Below, piece by piece: positions 11,809 through 23,069 of a DNA stretch of 64,000 bases. How positions within the stretch are numbered: the first letter of the stretch is position 1; every line of letters begins with the position of its first letter. A program made the position numbers and the translations under genes. Below the pieces are notes generated by a model. That model saw only the letters and a list, made by a program, of their open reading frames with translations, was not told the DNA's origin and searched no databases. Source of the stretch: Leptodontidium sp. MPI-SDFR-AT-0119 (Eukaryota > Ascomycota > Leotiomycetes > Helotiales > Leptodontidiaceae); assembly GCA_020726505.1 (NCBI GenBank), contig JAHLEZ010000006.1, positions 2,542,001 through 2,606,000 of the forward strand. Reading direction: 5' to 3'.

Positions 11809-12562
11809 GCCGAGTAGGATTGGAGGTGGTTGGCAACCCTCAAGCTCCTGTTATTTCTCTTGATAACACAAACAAACCACATCAAAATCGTCAACCTACC
11901 AAAAAAAAACCTTAGCAATTAGTATAATACAAATAACCAATCTTCATTTATCAAGTCTAACCAAAGTCATGCTACCAACCATATTCACAGCTTGTTGTTT
12001 TATAACATACTTACTTCAACATGACTAACTTTGTTCCTTAAGGCTCTTCTCGCCAAACCGCTATGCGATTTGCGCTCTCCTGTTTGCCCAAGTGCATTTA
12101 GGAGGAGAGATAAAGCACAGCCACGGGTCGGATACCACAGCAAAATATAATGACATCGTTATCATCTCACGTGACCGGTGCGAGGTACCCAACCAGGATC
12201 AGCGGCAGGGCATAAATTCACAAAGTACAGCAATAAAAAGGTAACCACGACTTTTTAATATCGCTGTGGTATTCTAAGGTCCGGGTGAGGGAATTTATAA
12301 GTTTAACTAGTAATTGAACTGAATGGTGGTACTAGGTTGGAGAAACGGTAATTTGTTCTAAAACGAATCTCTTGGCAAAACAGTGGGACAGCGATGACAT
12401 GATCGTAAATTTTCGAGCAGCTAAAGCTAGAAGTGTTGGAGTGGCAGCAATATAATATTGATCAAAAATTTAGTAGAATTTGGATTCTCTTATAGTTAGA
12501 GTGACTTGAATTCAGAGTACCTATGATTTGTCTCGCCACAGGGTGCGTGTCGGCACGCAGGG
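11809..12562. other. Intergenic region, no gene seen
   Basis: This is moderately AT-rich sequence downstream of the HET gene. I see no protein-like ORF, tRNA or repeat pair in it. Confidence 0.4.
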
Positions 12563-12917
12563 ATGGACGTTATCCTGGTGAACAATCCCACGTGGCTCCC
12601 TGGACCCGGTGGGAACTCTACCTCTACGGACTGGATCTCGTCGGAGGGGGTCGGTCCTCAACCCGCAGGCGGCAACGGAAAAGGTGATGGCATCATCACT
12701 CTAACCGACTGCACGAAGACCCAATCCGGCCAGCACTACAACTTCACGTGTAGTCGGACTCGAGGTGGTACTCATTAACAGCAGCAGAGTGCGGTCTGGG
12801 AGGACGAAAAGGGTGGACAGCAGGAGCAGCTCACTCTTGACGGAGAGATCATTCTGGTTGACTCCGAGCCCTTCGCGATCATCAATTGTGCCAGGCAGAT
12901 GGTCGAAGCCTTTTGAT
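12563..12917 (+). pseudogene. Short broken ORF, GC-richer than surroundings, unrecognised
   Basis: One frame runs from ATG 12563 (MDVILVNNPTWLPGPGG) to a TAA at 12776 and continues in the same frame without further stop through QQQSAVWEDEKGGQQEQL and GEIILVDSEPFAIINCARQ to TGA at 12915-12917. If the TAA was once CAA, as RIP would produce, the ancestral product would be at least 118 aa. The segment is visibly GC-richer than the AT-rich flanks. I do not recognise the family. It could be an exon fragment of a lost gene, or chance. Confidence 0.35.
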
Positions 12918-13446
12918 AGGGCGAGGAAAATTTTAACGCAGCTGGATCAGGGTTGGTTCTCTCTCGCCTTTGTATTGAAGGATTTTGAGTCCCTACTAAC
13001 TCTATACAAATAGGATTATATCTAGTCATCCAGATCAAAGTTCAAGATTGAGATCGAGTTAAAGTGGTTTTTTTTGGGCCAACACGCCTCTCTTGCTTTG
13101 GATCTCTTAATCTATGTTATTCGTTACTTACTTCCTTATGGTACACTGGTTTGTTTCGTGATGTATGTAGAAGATGTTGAAGTTTTTGCCATCGATAGAG
13201 ATAGTTATCGTTTTAATCTCAATAGTAAGTCTTATCTTATTACTTAGCCATTTGCATTATTTTACCTTTATTACTAAAATATAATTAATTAACTCAAATG
13301 TTAAGTATGAAATCCAAACTATTTTAAATTACTAGTATTTTCGTGATATAGACTGACTTACTGGCCAGCCTGGCCAGAACAATATCATGATGTGCCAATT
13401 TCTCTACGGTCCAGCTCCAACTTATTCATCGCCCTCTTCGTTCTAA
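12918..13446. other. AT-rich interval with lone hAT-like end
   Basis: From about 13020 the sequence turns strongly AT-rich, consistent with decayed repeat DNA, and stops abruptly at a hAT-like terminus at 13352-13372. No gene is seen. Confidence 0.45.
13352..13372 (-). repeat. Solitary hAT-type terminal sequence
   Basis: The reverse complement begins CAGGCTGGCCAGTAAGTCAG, matching the full hAT element's right end (CAGGGTGGCCATTAAGTCAG) at 18 of 20 positions. No partner end or flanking 8-bp duplication was found upstream, so this is probably one end of a truncated related element. Confidence 0.5.
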
Positions 13447-15063
13447 TCATCCATCCATAGCTATATCCGAGCCGTCCTTCTTGACTTCATCTTGCGTTGT
13501 TCCTTGGCTCATGCTTCCGGATTCAGCTCGTGGAGGATCGGTATAAGTAACAGAGACTTCAACACCGTCGTTCTTCAGCAAAACGTACATCATTCCTCGT
13601 TTTGACTTGCTCTTGTTGAAAACCAACGGCCTCCCATTCTCCTCAACCCTTGTCTGCAGCTCCTCGATCATTTGCTTTTTTGTCCAATCCTTGTAAGGAT
13701 GATCATCTGGTATATGGAAAGTCTCGATCCGGTCTTTGCTATAGATCTTGTCCGGAAGGCGCTCCTTGTAGGGATTTCGCATTGGCAAAATTGCTCGTGC
13801 TTTCGGTTTTAACTCGACCTCCTTCTCGTCGAATGTGGCAGGAACTTCCGGTGCCACAGAGTTCATGATGCTTGTCTCGTCAAACACACCCTTCTCCATG
13901 TTTCCATCCATCTTGGCTTTAGAATCTAGCAAGCGCTTGGCCAAAATAAAGGCCAAGCCGGACTGGCGGAAGCTTGTGTTGGGGTCTACCGGGTTGGCTT
14001 TTGGCAATGAAGTGCCGTGAAAGTCAATTCCAGCCCAAGCTACCAATTGATCAGTACGTCCAGGGACTCGAATACTGTGTGTGGCACAGAAGAAATTCCC
14101 GCCAAACTCTGGTGGGTGTGATCGAGATGTCGTGTGGCTGACACAATATTTGTTGAAGTTTTGCTCATTGTGGATTCCTCCGGATAGGTCAGTCAAAGTC
14201 CGTAGGTTCAGTAGTAGTAGTAGTGGTAGTGAGAATATCTTACCGCACATAGTTGGTGGCGACAGTACCTGACGGAGGAGCCAGAGGTGAGACCACGGGA
14301 TACGTGACTATGCCTTCACGTTCGATAGTATACCGTAAGGCCCCTTCACCAGTCCCAAAAGCTCCTCCATCCATTTGTAGCCCCCCTAGCTTCTGGGAGG
14401 CTTCTTCGAAGTCGTTGATAACCTCTGGCGGTAACACTTTGAGTGCGTTTTGCCAAGAATGAGCGAATATGCAGCTGATAGCATATGCTTGCTCTGGAGT
14501 GTGCTTGGTCTTTAGACCCTTACCCCACAATATGTCGCCAGAGCTGAGCTGGCCAGCGGTGTATCCTACACTCGCCATTTTCCCAGGATCATCATCCTGA
14601 AATCTGTCAGTTAAATTTAAATTATCTCCCCGATGGACCAAAAACTTACTCGCATGTACTGACTTGTCTTATTCAGCTGATCAATGCATGCCCCGTTCAT
14701 TATGGAGACAATACTCGGATCATTCATTAGGTTTTGGATGACAACGAGAACAGTCTTGCTTGTCTCGGAGTCCACAAAGATTATACTTTCGCCTGCTTGC
14801 ACGTCGTACTGTAGGCGATTTTTATCCATCAACTGTACATCCATCTTCTTTTTCCGCGGGTCGCTTAGGGGAACAACCTTTAGGTGTTCTTCCCAGATAT
14901 CTTGAATCTCTTTGCTTTCGACTACGTGGAAACCGACGGGTGGATACGATATTTTAAGTCGGTCAATTGCAATGACCTTTAATTGTATGTGTGCAGGGAC
15001 ATCTGCGGGCAAGGAGATTCCCCGATCTCGAATCTCCTGGGATGATAAGACGTGGTACGGCAT
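13447..15063 (-). CDS. Uncharacterised fungal protein, three exons
   Basis: Proposed complement join 13447..14137, 14244..14596, 14650..15063 (485 aa). Introns of 106 and 53 bp keep frame and have GTAAG-type donors. The start is MPYHVLSSQEIRDRG; an in-frame ATG 13 codons upstream is an alternative. Exon 1 looks like a compact alpha/beta domain (IQLKVIAIDRLKISYPPVGF, ESIIFVDSETSKTVLVVIQ). Exon 2 contains GGAFGTGEGALRYTIEREG. Exon 3 has a striking conserved-looking block, GGNFFCATHSIRVPGRTDQL followed by VAWAGIDFHGTSLP. The C-terminus is Lys-rich and acidic with no membrane segment or signal peptide. I cannot place it in a named family; the HGTSL block is the best handle. Confidence 0.72.
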
Positions 15064-16249
15064 TTTTGTTGTTGTTTCGGGACTGTGAGATTTCTGTTGC
15101 ACCTTTTAGTTAGCGAAGCTAGGTAAATAGTTCCGATTCTGCGAATTATAGCTATTTAAGTACTTTCAAGACAACATTAAGAACAGATTCCAGTTGCAAA
15201 ACAAAAGTATCTGTTCCAGAGTCTGTTCATCTTAGTTCAGGAGAGTGCTTTATTGAACAATCTTCAAAGCCAGCAAGTCTCAAAAGTGAACTTCATTATA
15301 GCCCTGCAAGTGCTGCTAATGTTGGGTAGCATTGATGACCTTGGGTTCGCTGATGATGTGTCTCTTTATATGAATCGCTTGTTCCATTTTGTGGCTCAGT
15401 TGGACATTACAGGCCATTTGTACACCATTTTGGTGGGGAAGTATGAACAGACAGAGAGCAAGTTGCTTCAAAATGTTTACACAAACTCTCAATTCAGAAG
15501 GAAGAATTTCTTTCGTATGTGAGTGGCCATTTGACAAATATGGCAATTATATGTTTAACAGTTGGTACTTTCACTGTAACTCTGCGGGTCCTCGCTTACA
15601 AGCCCCAGATAAACAAGACGAGGACCGGATTATTAGTCGGTTTAATAGTGTGATTTCAGATGTTTGAGTTAAAAAAATTCAAATAAAAATTTAAAAGTCT
15701 CTATCTTGGAAGTTGGCGGTTGAGTCTCGTTTCCTTTTAAAGGCCCGCATAATGCCAAAACGCTTTGTTAGATCAATCAGAATCAGGCACATAAAAATTG
15801 CACAATTAGAGTACCATTGACTTATTGATTGTATGACTTCAGATTTGTCGTGAGTCAAGAGTGGTTGCTAATCTAAAAGCGGCAGTCTTGGCCAGAGGTG
15901 ATGAGGGGTGAGGTTGATGAAGCTCCTCGCTTATTTTCTTACTCATCTCACCTTCCCCCCATCAGTACACCAAAGAGGTATCTCGGAAGCGCAATACCCT
16001 TAAATTAGGCAAGGTTTCTTGGATATTTCTGATGTGGAGTAGAAGTTGACATCTGACTTGTGGGTTAAGCCTAGGGTGCGGAGTTGTTGGAGTGAAGTCA
16101 ACTGGTACCAGTGCTTTACGTAGGTGGCCCTCGGTCTTCATGCCGGTCTTCATGCCGCATCGAAGAATTTAAAAGGGAGGTGCTACCTCTTGTATCATTT
16201 CCTCACCAAGAAGAATGTTTTGAGTCTGAGCATTTTCAAACATCTCTTT
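15064..16249. other. Intergenic region, no gene seen
   Basis: This region contains the presumed promoter of the leftward gene starting at 15063. An ORF at 15253-15522 contains LGFADDVSLY, superficially like a reverse-transcriptase YADD box, but no other RT motif surrounds it. An exact 12-bp tandem repeat (GCCGGTCTTCAT) lies near 16135-16160. Confidence 0.4.
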
Positions 16250-18220
16250 TCCTACTCGCCAAGATACGTCACCAAATCAATAAGTGGAATGTAGCTCATT
16301 CGCTATAGAAGCGGAAACTTCTGATAGCTATCAATTACGTTGCTGGGCTGTCAATTTCCTTTTTTGGTTTTGATCAGGGGATGATAGGCGGAATCAACAA
16401 TGCCAAAGACTACATTGAGTTAATAGGATTTGGTCGTGTGAAAGCCATTAACGGCTCCCCAAACACGCCAGCCATTGCAACCAATTTACTTCAAGGTGGC
16501 ATCGTCTCCGTTTACTATCTCGGAAAGCTTTTCGGCGCTTTGGTTGGTGGTTGGGTTAGTAAGAAGATTGGGAGAATAAGACTATCGCTTTAGGTGCTAC
16601 TTAGGGGGTCTTTGGAGCAAGTTTACAGTGCTCCGCCCAAAGTCATGTCTGGATGATCTTAGTAAGGTTCAAGCCACAGTCTAGTGTGAGAAAGTCCCAC
16701 CGTTCTGACCTATTCTCTAACTCGTCTAATCAGCGGATTCGGAACCAGTATTCTAAATACTATTATCCCTGTTTAGGGAACTAAAAGTGTCCCACATATT
16801 AGTAGAGGTCAATTCATTGCCATCGAATTTACCCTTAATATATTTGGTGTCGTAGTAGCTTACTAGCTCGAGTTGTAAGACCTACATTTCCCAAAGCATT
16901 CTTTGAACGCCACTTAAAATAATACAGCGGAGTTTTCTTCATCAACGACGGTGCTTCTCCAATTCGATGGAGATTCCCAATTGCCTTTCAAATCATCCGC
17001 CTACTTATCCTCTTAAGTGTCGTCTGGTGGTTCCTTGAATCACCAAGATGGCTGGTTAAAGTTGAACAAGAGGACGAGGGACGCTACATTCTCGGAAGGC
17101 TGCGGGGTGATGAAGAGGACGGCAAGATCTAAGCCGAGGCGGAATTCCAAGATATATGCAACGTTTCACAGCTAGAGAAGCAGACGGGAAACCGTACCTC
17201 ATACTGGGGAATGTTCACAGGTCAAAGATCTGGTGGTTTGCACACTGATCGGAGAGTTCAGCTCGTGATATGGCTCCAGATCATGCAGGAGTGGGTTGGG
17301 ATTGCAGGTGTCACTGTTTGTAAGTACACCCCAAATCGAACAATCCGAGTATCTTCTAACATCAGCAGATGCGCTAACGATTTTCCGAATGGCAGGGTTT
17401 GATACAGGAAAGTCACAATGGATATCTGGGCTAAATAACATATTCTACATGGTCAGTATTTCCCAGATGTCTCTCTGCAGAAGTGCTCACATTTGCAGTT
17501 CTCAACGCTCGTTTGCATCTTCACCCTGGATCGCATTGGACGGAGATGGACCTTGTATTGGGGCTCTGTCTGCCAAGGAATTGCCATGTTCTTGGCTGGT
17601 GGAATAATGTCTAGACCTGCCGAAAACGCGACCAACGCTGGTAATACAACCAAAGCATCTCAATACGGCGCAGCTGCAGCTTCTATGATCTTCATCTTCA
17701 CATTTGTCTTTGGCGCAACTTGGCTGACGGTGCCTTGGCTCTACCTGCCGAGATCTTCCCACTCGAAGTGAGAGCAAAGGGAAACGCATGGGGAGTTGTG
17801 GGATGGGGTATTGGAAACGGGTGGCTTGTAAGCAATCGCCTTGAATCTGTCATGCGTTTCATTTACTCACCAAATTCCGGACTCTGCTCTGTCCAGTCAT
17901 GTTCAACGCCATCGACGAGAAAACGCTCTACACCTTTGTTATGAGCAATGTGATCACAATCCCAATGGTCTGGACACTTTATCCAGAATCAAACTAACGG
18001 ACCCTGGAGGAGATGGACTCTTTGTTTGCTTCAAAGATACTATGGGTTTGGGGACGCGGAGAAGAATTTTGCTAGGCTGAAGGCAGAGCACCCAGAACTC
18101 GCCAATGCTGCACACTCAGGCAAGATGATCCATGATATTGAGACTGGGAAAATTGGTCGTAACGAATCAGTTGGCGCTTCTTCCGAATGGACGGAGGATG
18201 TACAAGCGTCGAAGGATTGA
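16250..18220 (+). pseudogene. MFS sugar-porter family transporter, degraded
   Basis: Successive fragments reproduce a hexose/sugar porter in order. NYVAGLSISFFGFDQGMIGG (TM1 region, ~16330-16400) comes first, then LLQGGIVSVYYLGKLFGALV and GGWVSKKIGRIR (the loop 2-3 signature, ~16480-16580). Later come WWFLESPRWL-like residues around 17020-17055, ADALTIFRMAGFDTGKSQW (~17370), LDRIGRRWTLYWGS (~17520), FVFGATWLTVPWLYL and PAEIFPLEVRAKGNA WG (~17700-17800). The last fragment is a C-terminal tail, EKNFARLKAEHPELANAA (~18070), ending at 18220. Many TAG/TAA stops and several frameshifts break it, with RIP-like bias. Sugar porters move hexoses with protons across the plasma membrane; this copy cannot encode one. 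Confidence 0.87.
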
Positions 18221-19197
18221 AAGGTACGAAGCCGGCTGATGACTGGCCTCTAAAGTCACAGAGTGCAGTTACTGGCAAACAGGATACGGTGTTAGTGTTT
18301 TGACACAAATAGATCCATGAAGTTTTGTATCTTAGAGAGATGTTAGAAATCGGAAATGGTCAGAGTCTCCGCCTCCAGGCTAGCTACATATACACTTGGA
18401 ATCATGTGGCTCAATCATGCACAAAGGCTTGCATGACCACCTACTGGTAATAATGTACAGATCTTCTCCCCGTATTTTGGGCCAGCCGCAGCATATAAGG
18501 GGCCAGAGTTTCTCATGTGAACTGCCAAATAGTGTGGAACATCTGTACAGGAAGATACTGTCATAGTTGGACTTTAAAAGATTGCTGCTATGCTACTCTT
18601 TGTCGCCCAGTTTACTAAACACAAGGTTGACGAGGACGAACATTGCGAGGAACAGTGAGAGGGTTTCTTCTCTGCTGGGTGAATCTGTAATGAATGGATG
18701 CCAAGTCGTTGGAAGAGTGCTTCGAAATGAGGAGATGCCATCTTCGCAAAATGATTTTCAAGGTTGTGATATGAGAAATTCGTTACTTATATTCAATACT
18801 TCGGCTCAAAGTGGTCAGGGTTTTTAGGCAAAGATGTCTTGAGTCTTTGTTTATTGTCCAGATGCATCCACATGGTTGTCGTCGTCTTTGATTTGAAGCA
18901 TTCCAGCAGCGTTACTCAAACGGCAAAATAGAATTATATGAACTTTTCATGCAAACCAATCCACCTTTTTGATATAAACCAAGACATAGATATCCAAATT
19001 TGAAGGGCCTGAAAATCCAAAAAGGGAATCCGCGTGACCTGCCTCCTAGTATTTTCGCGCTCCATCTCCCTAAGAATTCTCTACCTTCCTGTAGCTATCA
19101 ACTTCAGTCTCATTATTCCACAAGGCAGTTAGCGACGGCTGTATCTTCCCTTGAGCCACACATCTGCACCAACACAAAACAACGAAACCGTCGCGAG
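18221..19197. other. Intergenic region, no gene seen
   Basis: This is the 3' flank of the transporter relic. No protein-like ORF, RNA or repeat is recognised until the dispersed repeat at 19198. Confidence 0.4.
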
Positions 19198-19299
19198 TAC
19201 AGTCGCTTGCAAAATCGGCGTCGCGTCTTTTTGCTGGAAAGAAATGTGAGCACAGACCACCTCCGCCATTTTTGGCTGCTGCCGGAACGGGCCGCCTCT
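19198..19299 (+). repeat. Dispersed repeat copy A (outer left boundary of NLR block)
   Basis: It begins TACAGTCGCTTGCAAAATCG and ends around GCCGGAACGGGCCGCCTCT. The reverse complement of 26150-26251 aligns along its whole length at roughly 80% by eye. Conserved cores are GCTTGCAAAATCGGC, GAGCAC, GACCACCT, TTTTGGCT and GCCGGAACGGGCCG. Confidence 0.75.
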
Positions 19300-19387
19300 G
19301 TAAACGGCATCTGAACGCACTAGTCCCCGCACACCTGGAAACTGGGGACTGACTGGGGAGACAACACTGAACCTTCGCAGCTCAGAA

Positions 19388-19455
19388 AGTCGCTTGCAAA
19401 GTAAAGTCGGCTTCGCCCTCTTTCGCTCAGAAAAGTTGTGAGCACAGAGCACCTT
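19388..19455 (+). repeat. Dispersed repeat copy C (partial, direct orientation)
   Basis: It repeats the first two thirds of copy A: AGTCGCTTGCAAAGT, then GTCGGCTTCGCC, TTTCGCTCAGAAAAGTTGTG and AGCACAGAGCACC. It lacks the right third. Confidence 0.65.
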
Positions 19456-19802
19456 TTACATTTTAGCGCTAGCGCTGTAGCGCCTTGTAATTTAGTGTTA
19501 TCTGAAGCAATTAAGCAACCTAGGCTGAAAAGTCCCCGTACATTACATACAGAGCAGGCTGGCTTTAGCTGAGCATATGATGTGAGTTATTCACGTTACG
19601 GACACCTCACATGAGTACTCGAGAGCGGGATAGTAGTGAGAAATACACAATAGTTCATGGAAGATTCTAGATACTAAGTGGCAATCATTGATATCTATAA
19701 AAGCAGACGCTCCCCTAAGACCCTCTATAAAATAGAGATACAAAGAAGAAGAGAGATATTATATGATGACTAAAGAGACAATATCAGTTAATTTGTACTA
19801 AG
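19456..19802. other. Downstream flank of NLR gene
   Basis: No gene is seen. Direct GAGATA/AGAGA-rich stretches lie near 19725-19760, just beyond the stop codon of the leftward NLR gene. Confidence 0.35.
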
Positions 19803-22800
19803 TTAGTCCTGTGTTATTAAGTTTGCTCCGGGTGCGAAACGAAAGGATAAAACTCTCCCAGATGAATATCCAAGGACAACACTTCTGTTCCAAGTAGCCT
19901 GACAAGTAGGGGATTGGAAATCATGAGTTAGCCAGAGAATTTTTGATATCCCTTCTCGTACCCAACCATCTGATACTCCTAAAGTTTCTAGCTTGCCATC
20001 AGGTGAGAAGGCCACGGAGTTAACCCACTTCGTATGGCCCTTGAGCGTCTGCTGCAAGGCTCCTGTAGCGGCGTCCCAGAGCCGCACCGTCTCATCGTCA
20101 GAGCCAGACACGACCTGCTTGCCGTCAGGTGAGAAGGCCACGGAGCTGACCCAGTCCGTATGGCCCTTAAGCGTCTGTTGCAAGGCTCCTGTAGCAGCGT
20201 CCCAGAGCCGCACCGTCTTATCGTGAGAGCCAGACACGACCTGCTTGCCGTCAGGTGAGAAGGCCACGGAGGTGACCCAGTCCGTATGGCCCTTGAGCGT
20301 CTGTTGCAAGGCTCCTGTAGCGGCGTCCCAGAGCCGCATCGTCTCATCGCCAGAGCCAGACACGACCTGCTTGCCGTCAGGTGAGAAGGCCACGGAGGTG
20401 ACCCAGTCCGTATGGCCCTTGAGCGTCTGCTGCAAGGCTCCTGTAGCGGCGTCCCAGAGCCGCATCGTCTTATCGCCAGAGCCAGACACGACCTGCTTGC
20501 CGTCAGGTGAGAAGGCCACGGAGGTGACCCAGTCCGTATGGCCCTTGAGCGTCTGTAGTGCTGCGTTCCAATGTGTTTCTACTTTAGGCTTTCTCTGGAT
20601 CCAAGACGGAATACATCCCTCGAACGTTTCTCGAACAATGCTCTTCTCTGGGGCGAAAACAAGAGCCGAACAATATACTTGAAGAGGCGCCTGTTCAATA
20701 ATCGATCGGTTAGATACGGTAAATCGCCTCGCATCATGTATAAAATCATGCACATACTGACTTCCATCGAACTGTTTCATCTTAGTAATTTTGTTTTTTT
20801 TCTCAGAACAGGATAAGATAATAAGTCAAAACGTACTTGAAGATTTTCGAGCTTCCTGATCATGATTACGCCATCCGACATGTATTTCATCAGGCTTAGT
20901 GCCTCAAGCCAGTATAAGAAGTACTGTCGAAGGAAACTATAGACTAAGGTACTGTCTTTGAGGTCCTTGATTCTGACTTCTCCAGCTTGGTAATCGAGTA
21001 GATGATCAACCCAGTAAAGACAGGAGTACCGTATAGCAGCGAGAGGATCTGGATCGGGCTGCTTGACATCGTCGATAGTAATTCCGGGAGCTCTCAGGCT
21101 ATAGACATCACGCCGTAAGACTCTAGACATTAATCGAAGTGATCGCGAGAAGATAGCGTGATTTAGCTCGTCTATCCCAGAACGAAAGATTTCTTGGGAT
21201 TTGTTTCCCTGGAGCAAAAAGTCCTTGGCCGACTGGTGTACGAAATATACTGTTCTTTCTCGAATCGTCAAGAAGGATCCGCACTGGCCGATCGTCTGCT
21301 CCAAATCCTCAATATCCTCGGAAATATTCTGGGGACAGTCAAGTTTGTGAAGCGTATCGTCAAAAGAGACCAGTTCTCTAAGCGTAATTGGGCGTTTCAC
21401 GACGGCCACGATAGAAAGTATCCGCTTGCAGAGATCGGCGTTGTTTGATTTACTAACTTGGGCCATCATTTGCTCATAAAGAGGACCGAGTTCAGGTGGA
21501 AACATCTTTACCCTCGTGAGAGCATTCCGTCGATCGATCCTGTCTAGCTCTTCTAGGACCAAAGCTACCCAGAGGAATGTGGCGCCGGCATTTAAGGAGA
21601 GGTACTTGTGTATCGAGTACTCTAATTCAGCGTTGTATTTCTTACGCTTGGCGAGCTCACCTAGCCTGTGCTCGATGTACGTGCTCACGGCAGCGGAGAT
21701 AGAGTCTTCGTTTAGCTCGAGTCGCAACTGGACTTTCTGGTCGGATATGTGTTGTTGCTCTTCGATGCTCGGCCAATTGCGACTAGAGATGATCCACTTC
21801 ACATGAGGACAAACAGGTAAGGTCTTATCGATGAATTGCAGAAGTTGCTGTAGACCTGTCACGCATTCGTCAAGGGCATCAATAATCACGTAAGTTCTCT
21901 CTAGGCTGGGATCTTGCAAAATGTTCATGAATACCTCAGACAAGGCAAACCAGGCATTCGTGTCCACGAAAAGCTCTTTCCCCGTAGCATCGTACTTCTT
22001 TCGAACGTGTTGAAGGAGAGCCGGTTGTTGGTCAGCAAGGAGGTAGATCAGCCCCCGAAGCACAGCTGTCGCACTGTTAATACGGAGATCCGTGGCTTGG
22101 CAAAAGAAGTAAGACAAGAGGCAGCAACCAGACGTGGAAGAGACGCTGGGGGCCTCTTTTAACTTATCTATTATACCGCAGAGCAACATCGTTTTGCCCT
22201 TGCCAGGATCACCCCGGATCCAGAGTAGTTGGCTCTGTTTGTCGTTGTGCCATCGTTGGAATTCGGAATTCTCGAGAATCCACGTGTAAGAGTCTTTCAG
22301 TATGCCACCCTTTGTGTCCTCGATGCGCTTTTTGTCCTCGCGAGGATCTGTCGTTCGCAGGTATTGGAGACAAATCCGATTCTCGGAGTCATCTTTGACT
22401 TGGGCTTCGGTCGCGGTCCCCATCAGCTTCTCAGATACAAGCAGCTGAGTGTCCTTATGTATCCCTTCCATCAAGCACTCCACTTTATCTCCCTTCCCCA
22501 CTGTACGTAGAGCTTTCTTGTATCGGTCGAACCACTTGTCGTCATCCTTTCGGATTACCTTCTCGAACATCTTCTCCAGTTTTTTAGCCTTCGCCTTACA
22601 TGACTCTAAAGTCTGTTTTATCGCTTCTAGTTTCGTCTTGTCAAGCTTCGATGCCCTAGCTTCCGCATTGCGTAGGATTTCGATAACGAGTGGCAGTCGT
22701 GCAGCCACCTGGCGAAAATCTTCAGGCTGGCCTTTGGCGTCTCCAGCTGCATCATATATCTTTTTGGCTGCGTCAATGATTGATATCAAGCTCCCAATAA

Positions 22801-22834
22801 GGCCAATGACACCGACAGCTTCGGCACCGGACAT
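19803..22834 (-). CDS. Fungal NLR: SesA-like N-terminus, NACHT NTPase, WD40 repeats
   Basis: Proposed complement join 19803..20780, 20837..22834 (991 aa); the 56-bp intron has a GTACGT donor and TACTAAG acceptor, phase 0. Residues 1-120 (AEAVGVIGLIGSLISIIDAA) resemble the SesA/NACHT-associated N-terminal domain. The NACHT domain has Walker A GDPGKGKT at 208-215 and Walker B YVIIDALDE at 315-323. Exon 2 encodes a linker (APLQVYCSALVFAPEKSIVR, usual in this class) and then WD40 units of 42 aa. The last unit decays into a non-repeat tail after FSPDGKLE, so only four full WD units plus a fifth partial are present; a closed beta-propeller normally needs about seven. Family members act in non-self recognition and incompatibility. 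The gene is intact although adjacent transposons are mutated. Confidence 0.92.
20046..20549 (-). repeat. Four near-identical 126-bp tandem WD40-coding units
   Basis: Units lie at 20424-20549, 20298-20423, 20172-20297 and 20046-20171, with a diverging partial fifth to about 19990. Each encodes LKGHTDWVTSVAFSPDGKQ followed by VVSGS, D, T, RLWDAATGALQQT. Differences are concentrated at a few codons (GSGDKTM, GSGDETM, GSHDKTV, GSDDETV; T or S after WV). Such identity among units is the pattern of recent unit exchange in fungal NLR repeats. Confidence 0.95.
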
Positions 22835-23069
22835 AGGAGGCAGTTGGTGACGATCTAACTTCCGTGAGGACGAATCTAGTCTTGAACTTACTCGAGTGAA
22901 AGTTGCGGACTAGACTGTGGAGACTGTGGAGTGTTCCGAGCTTTGGCGGGTTCCCTGTGAAAATGCCACGTGGTCACACGAGTAGAGCCGCAACACTTCC
23001 TTTGACAGCCATCGCAACACTTCGCCTCCCCAGATCAACCAGCCTGAGAATTGCTCCAGAACCACCACT

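Noticed and set aside
15253..15522. ORF with LGFADDVSLY resembling a reverse-transcriptase YADD box
   Set aside because: No other RT motif, no element structure, and the ORF is short; likely coincidence.
19990..20682. Plus-strand ORFs with repeated KATEVTQSVWPLSVCCKAPV
   Set aside because: Exact shadow of the WD40 repeat array on the other strand.
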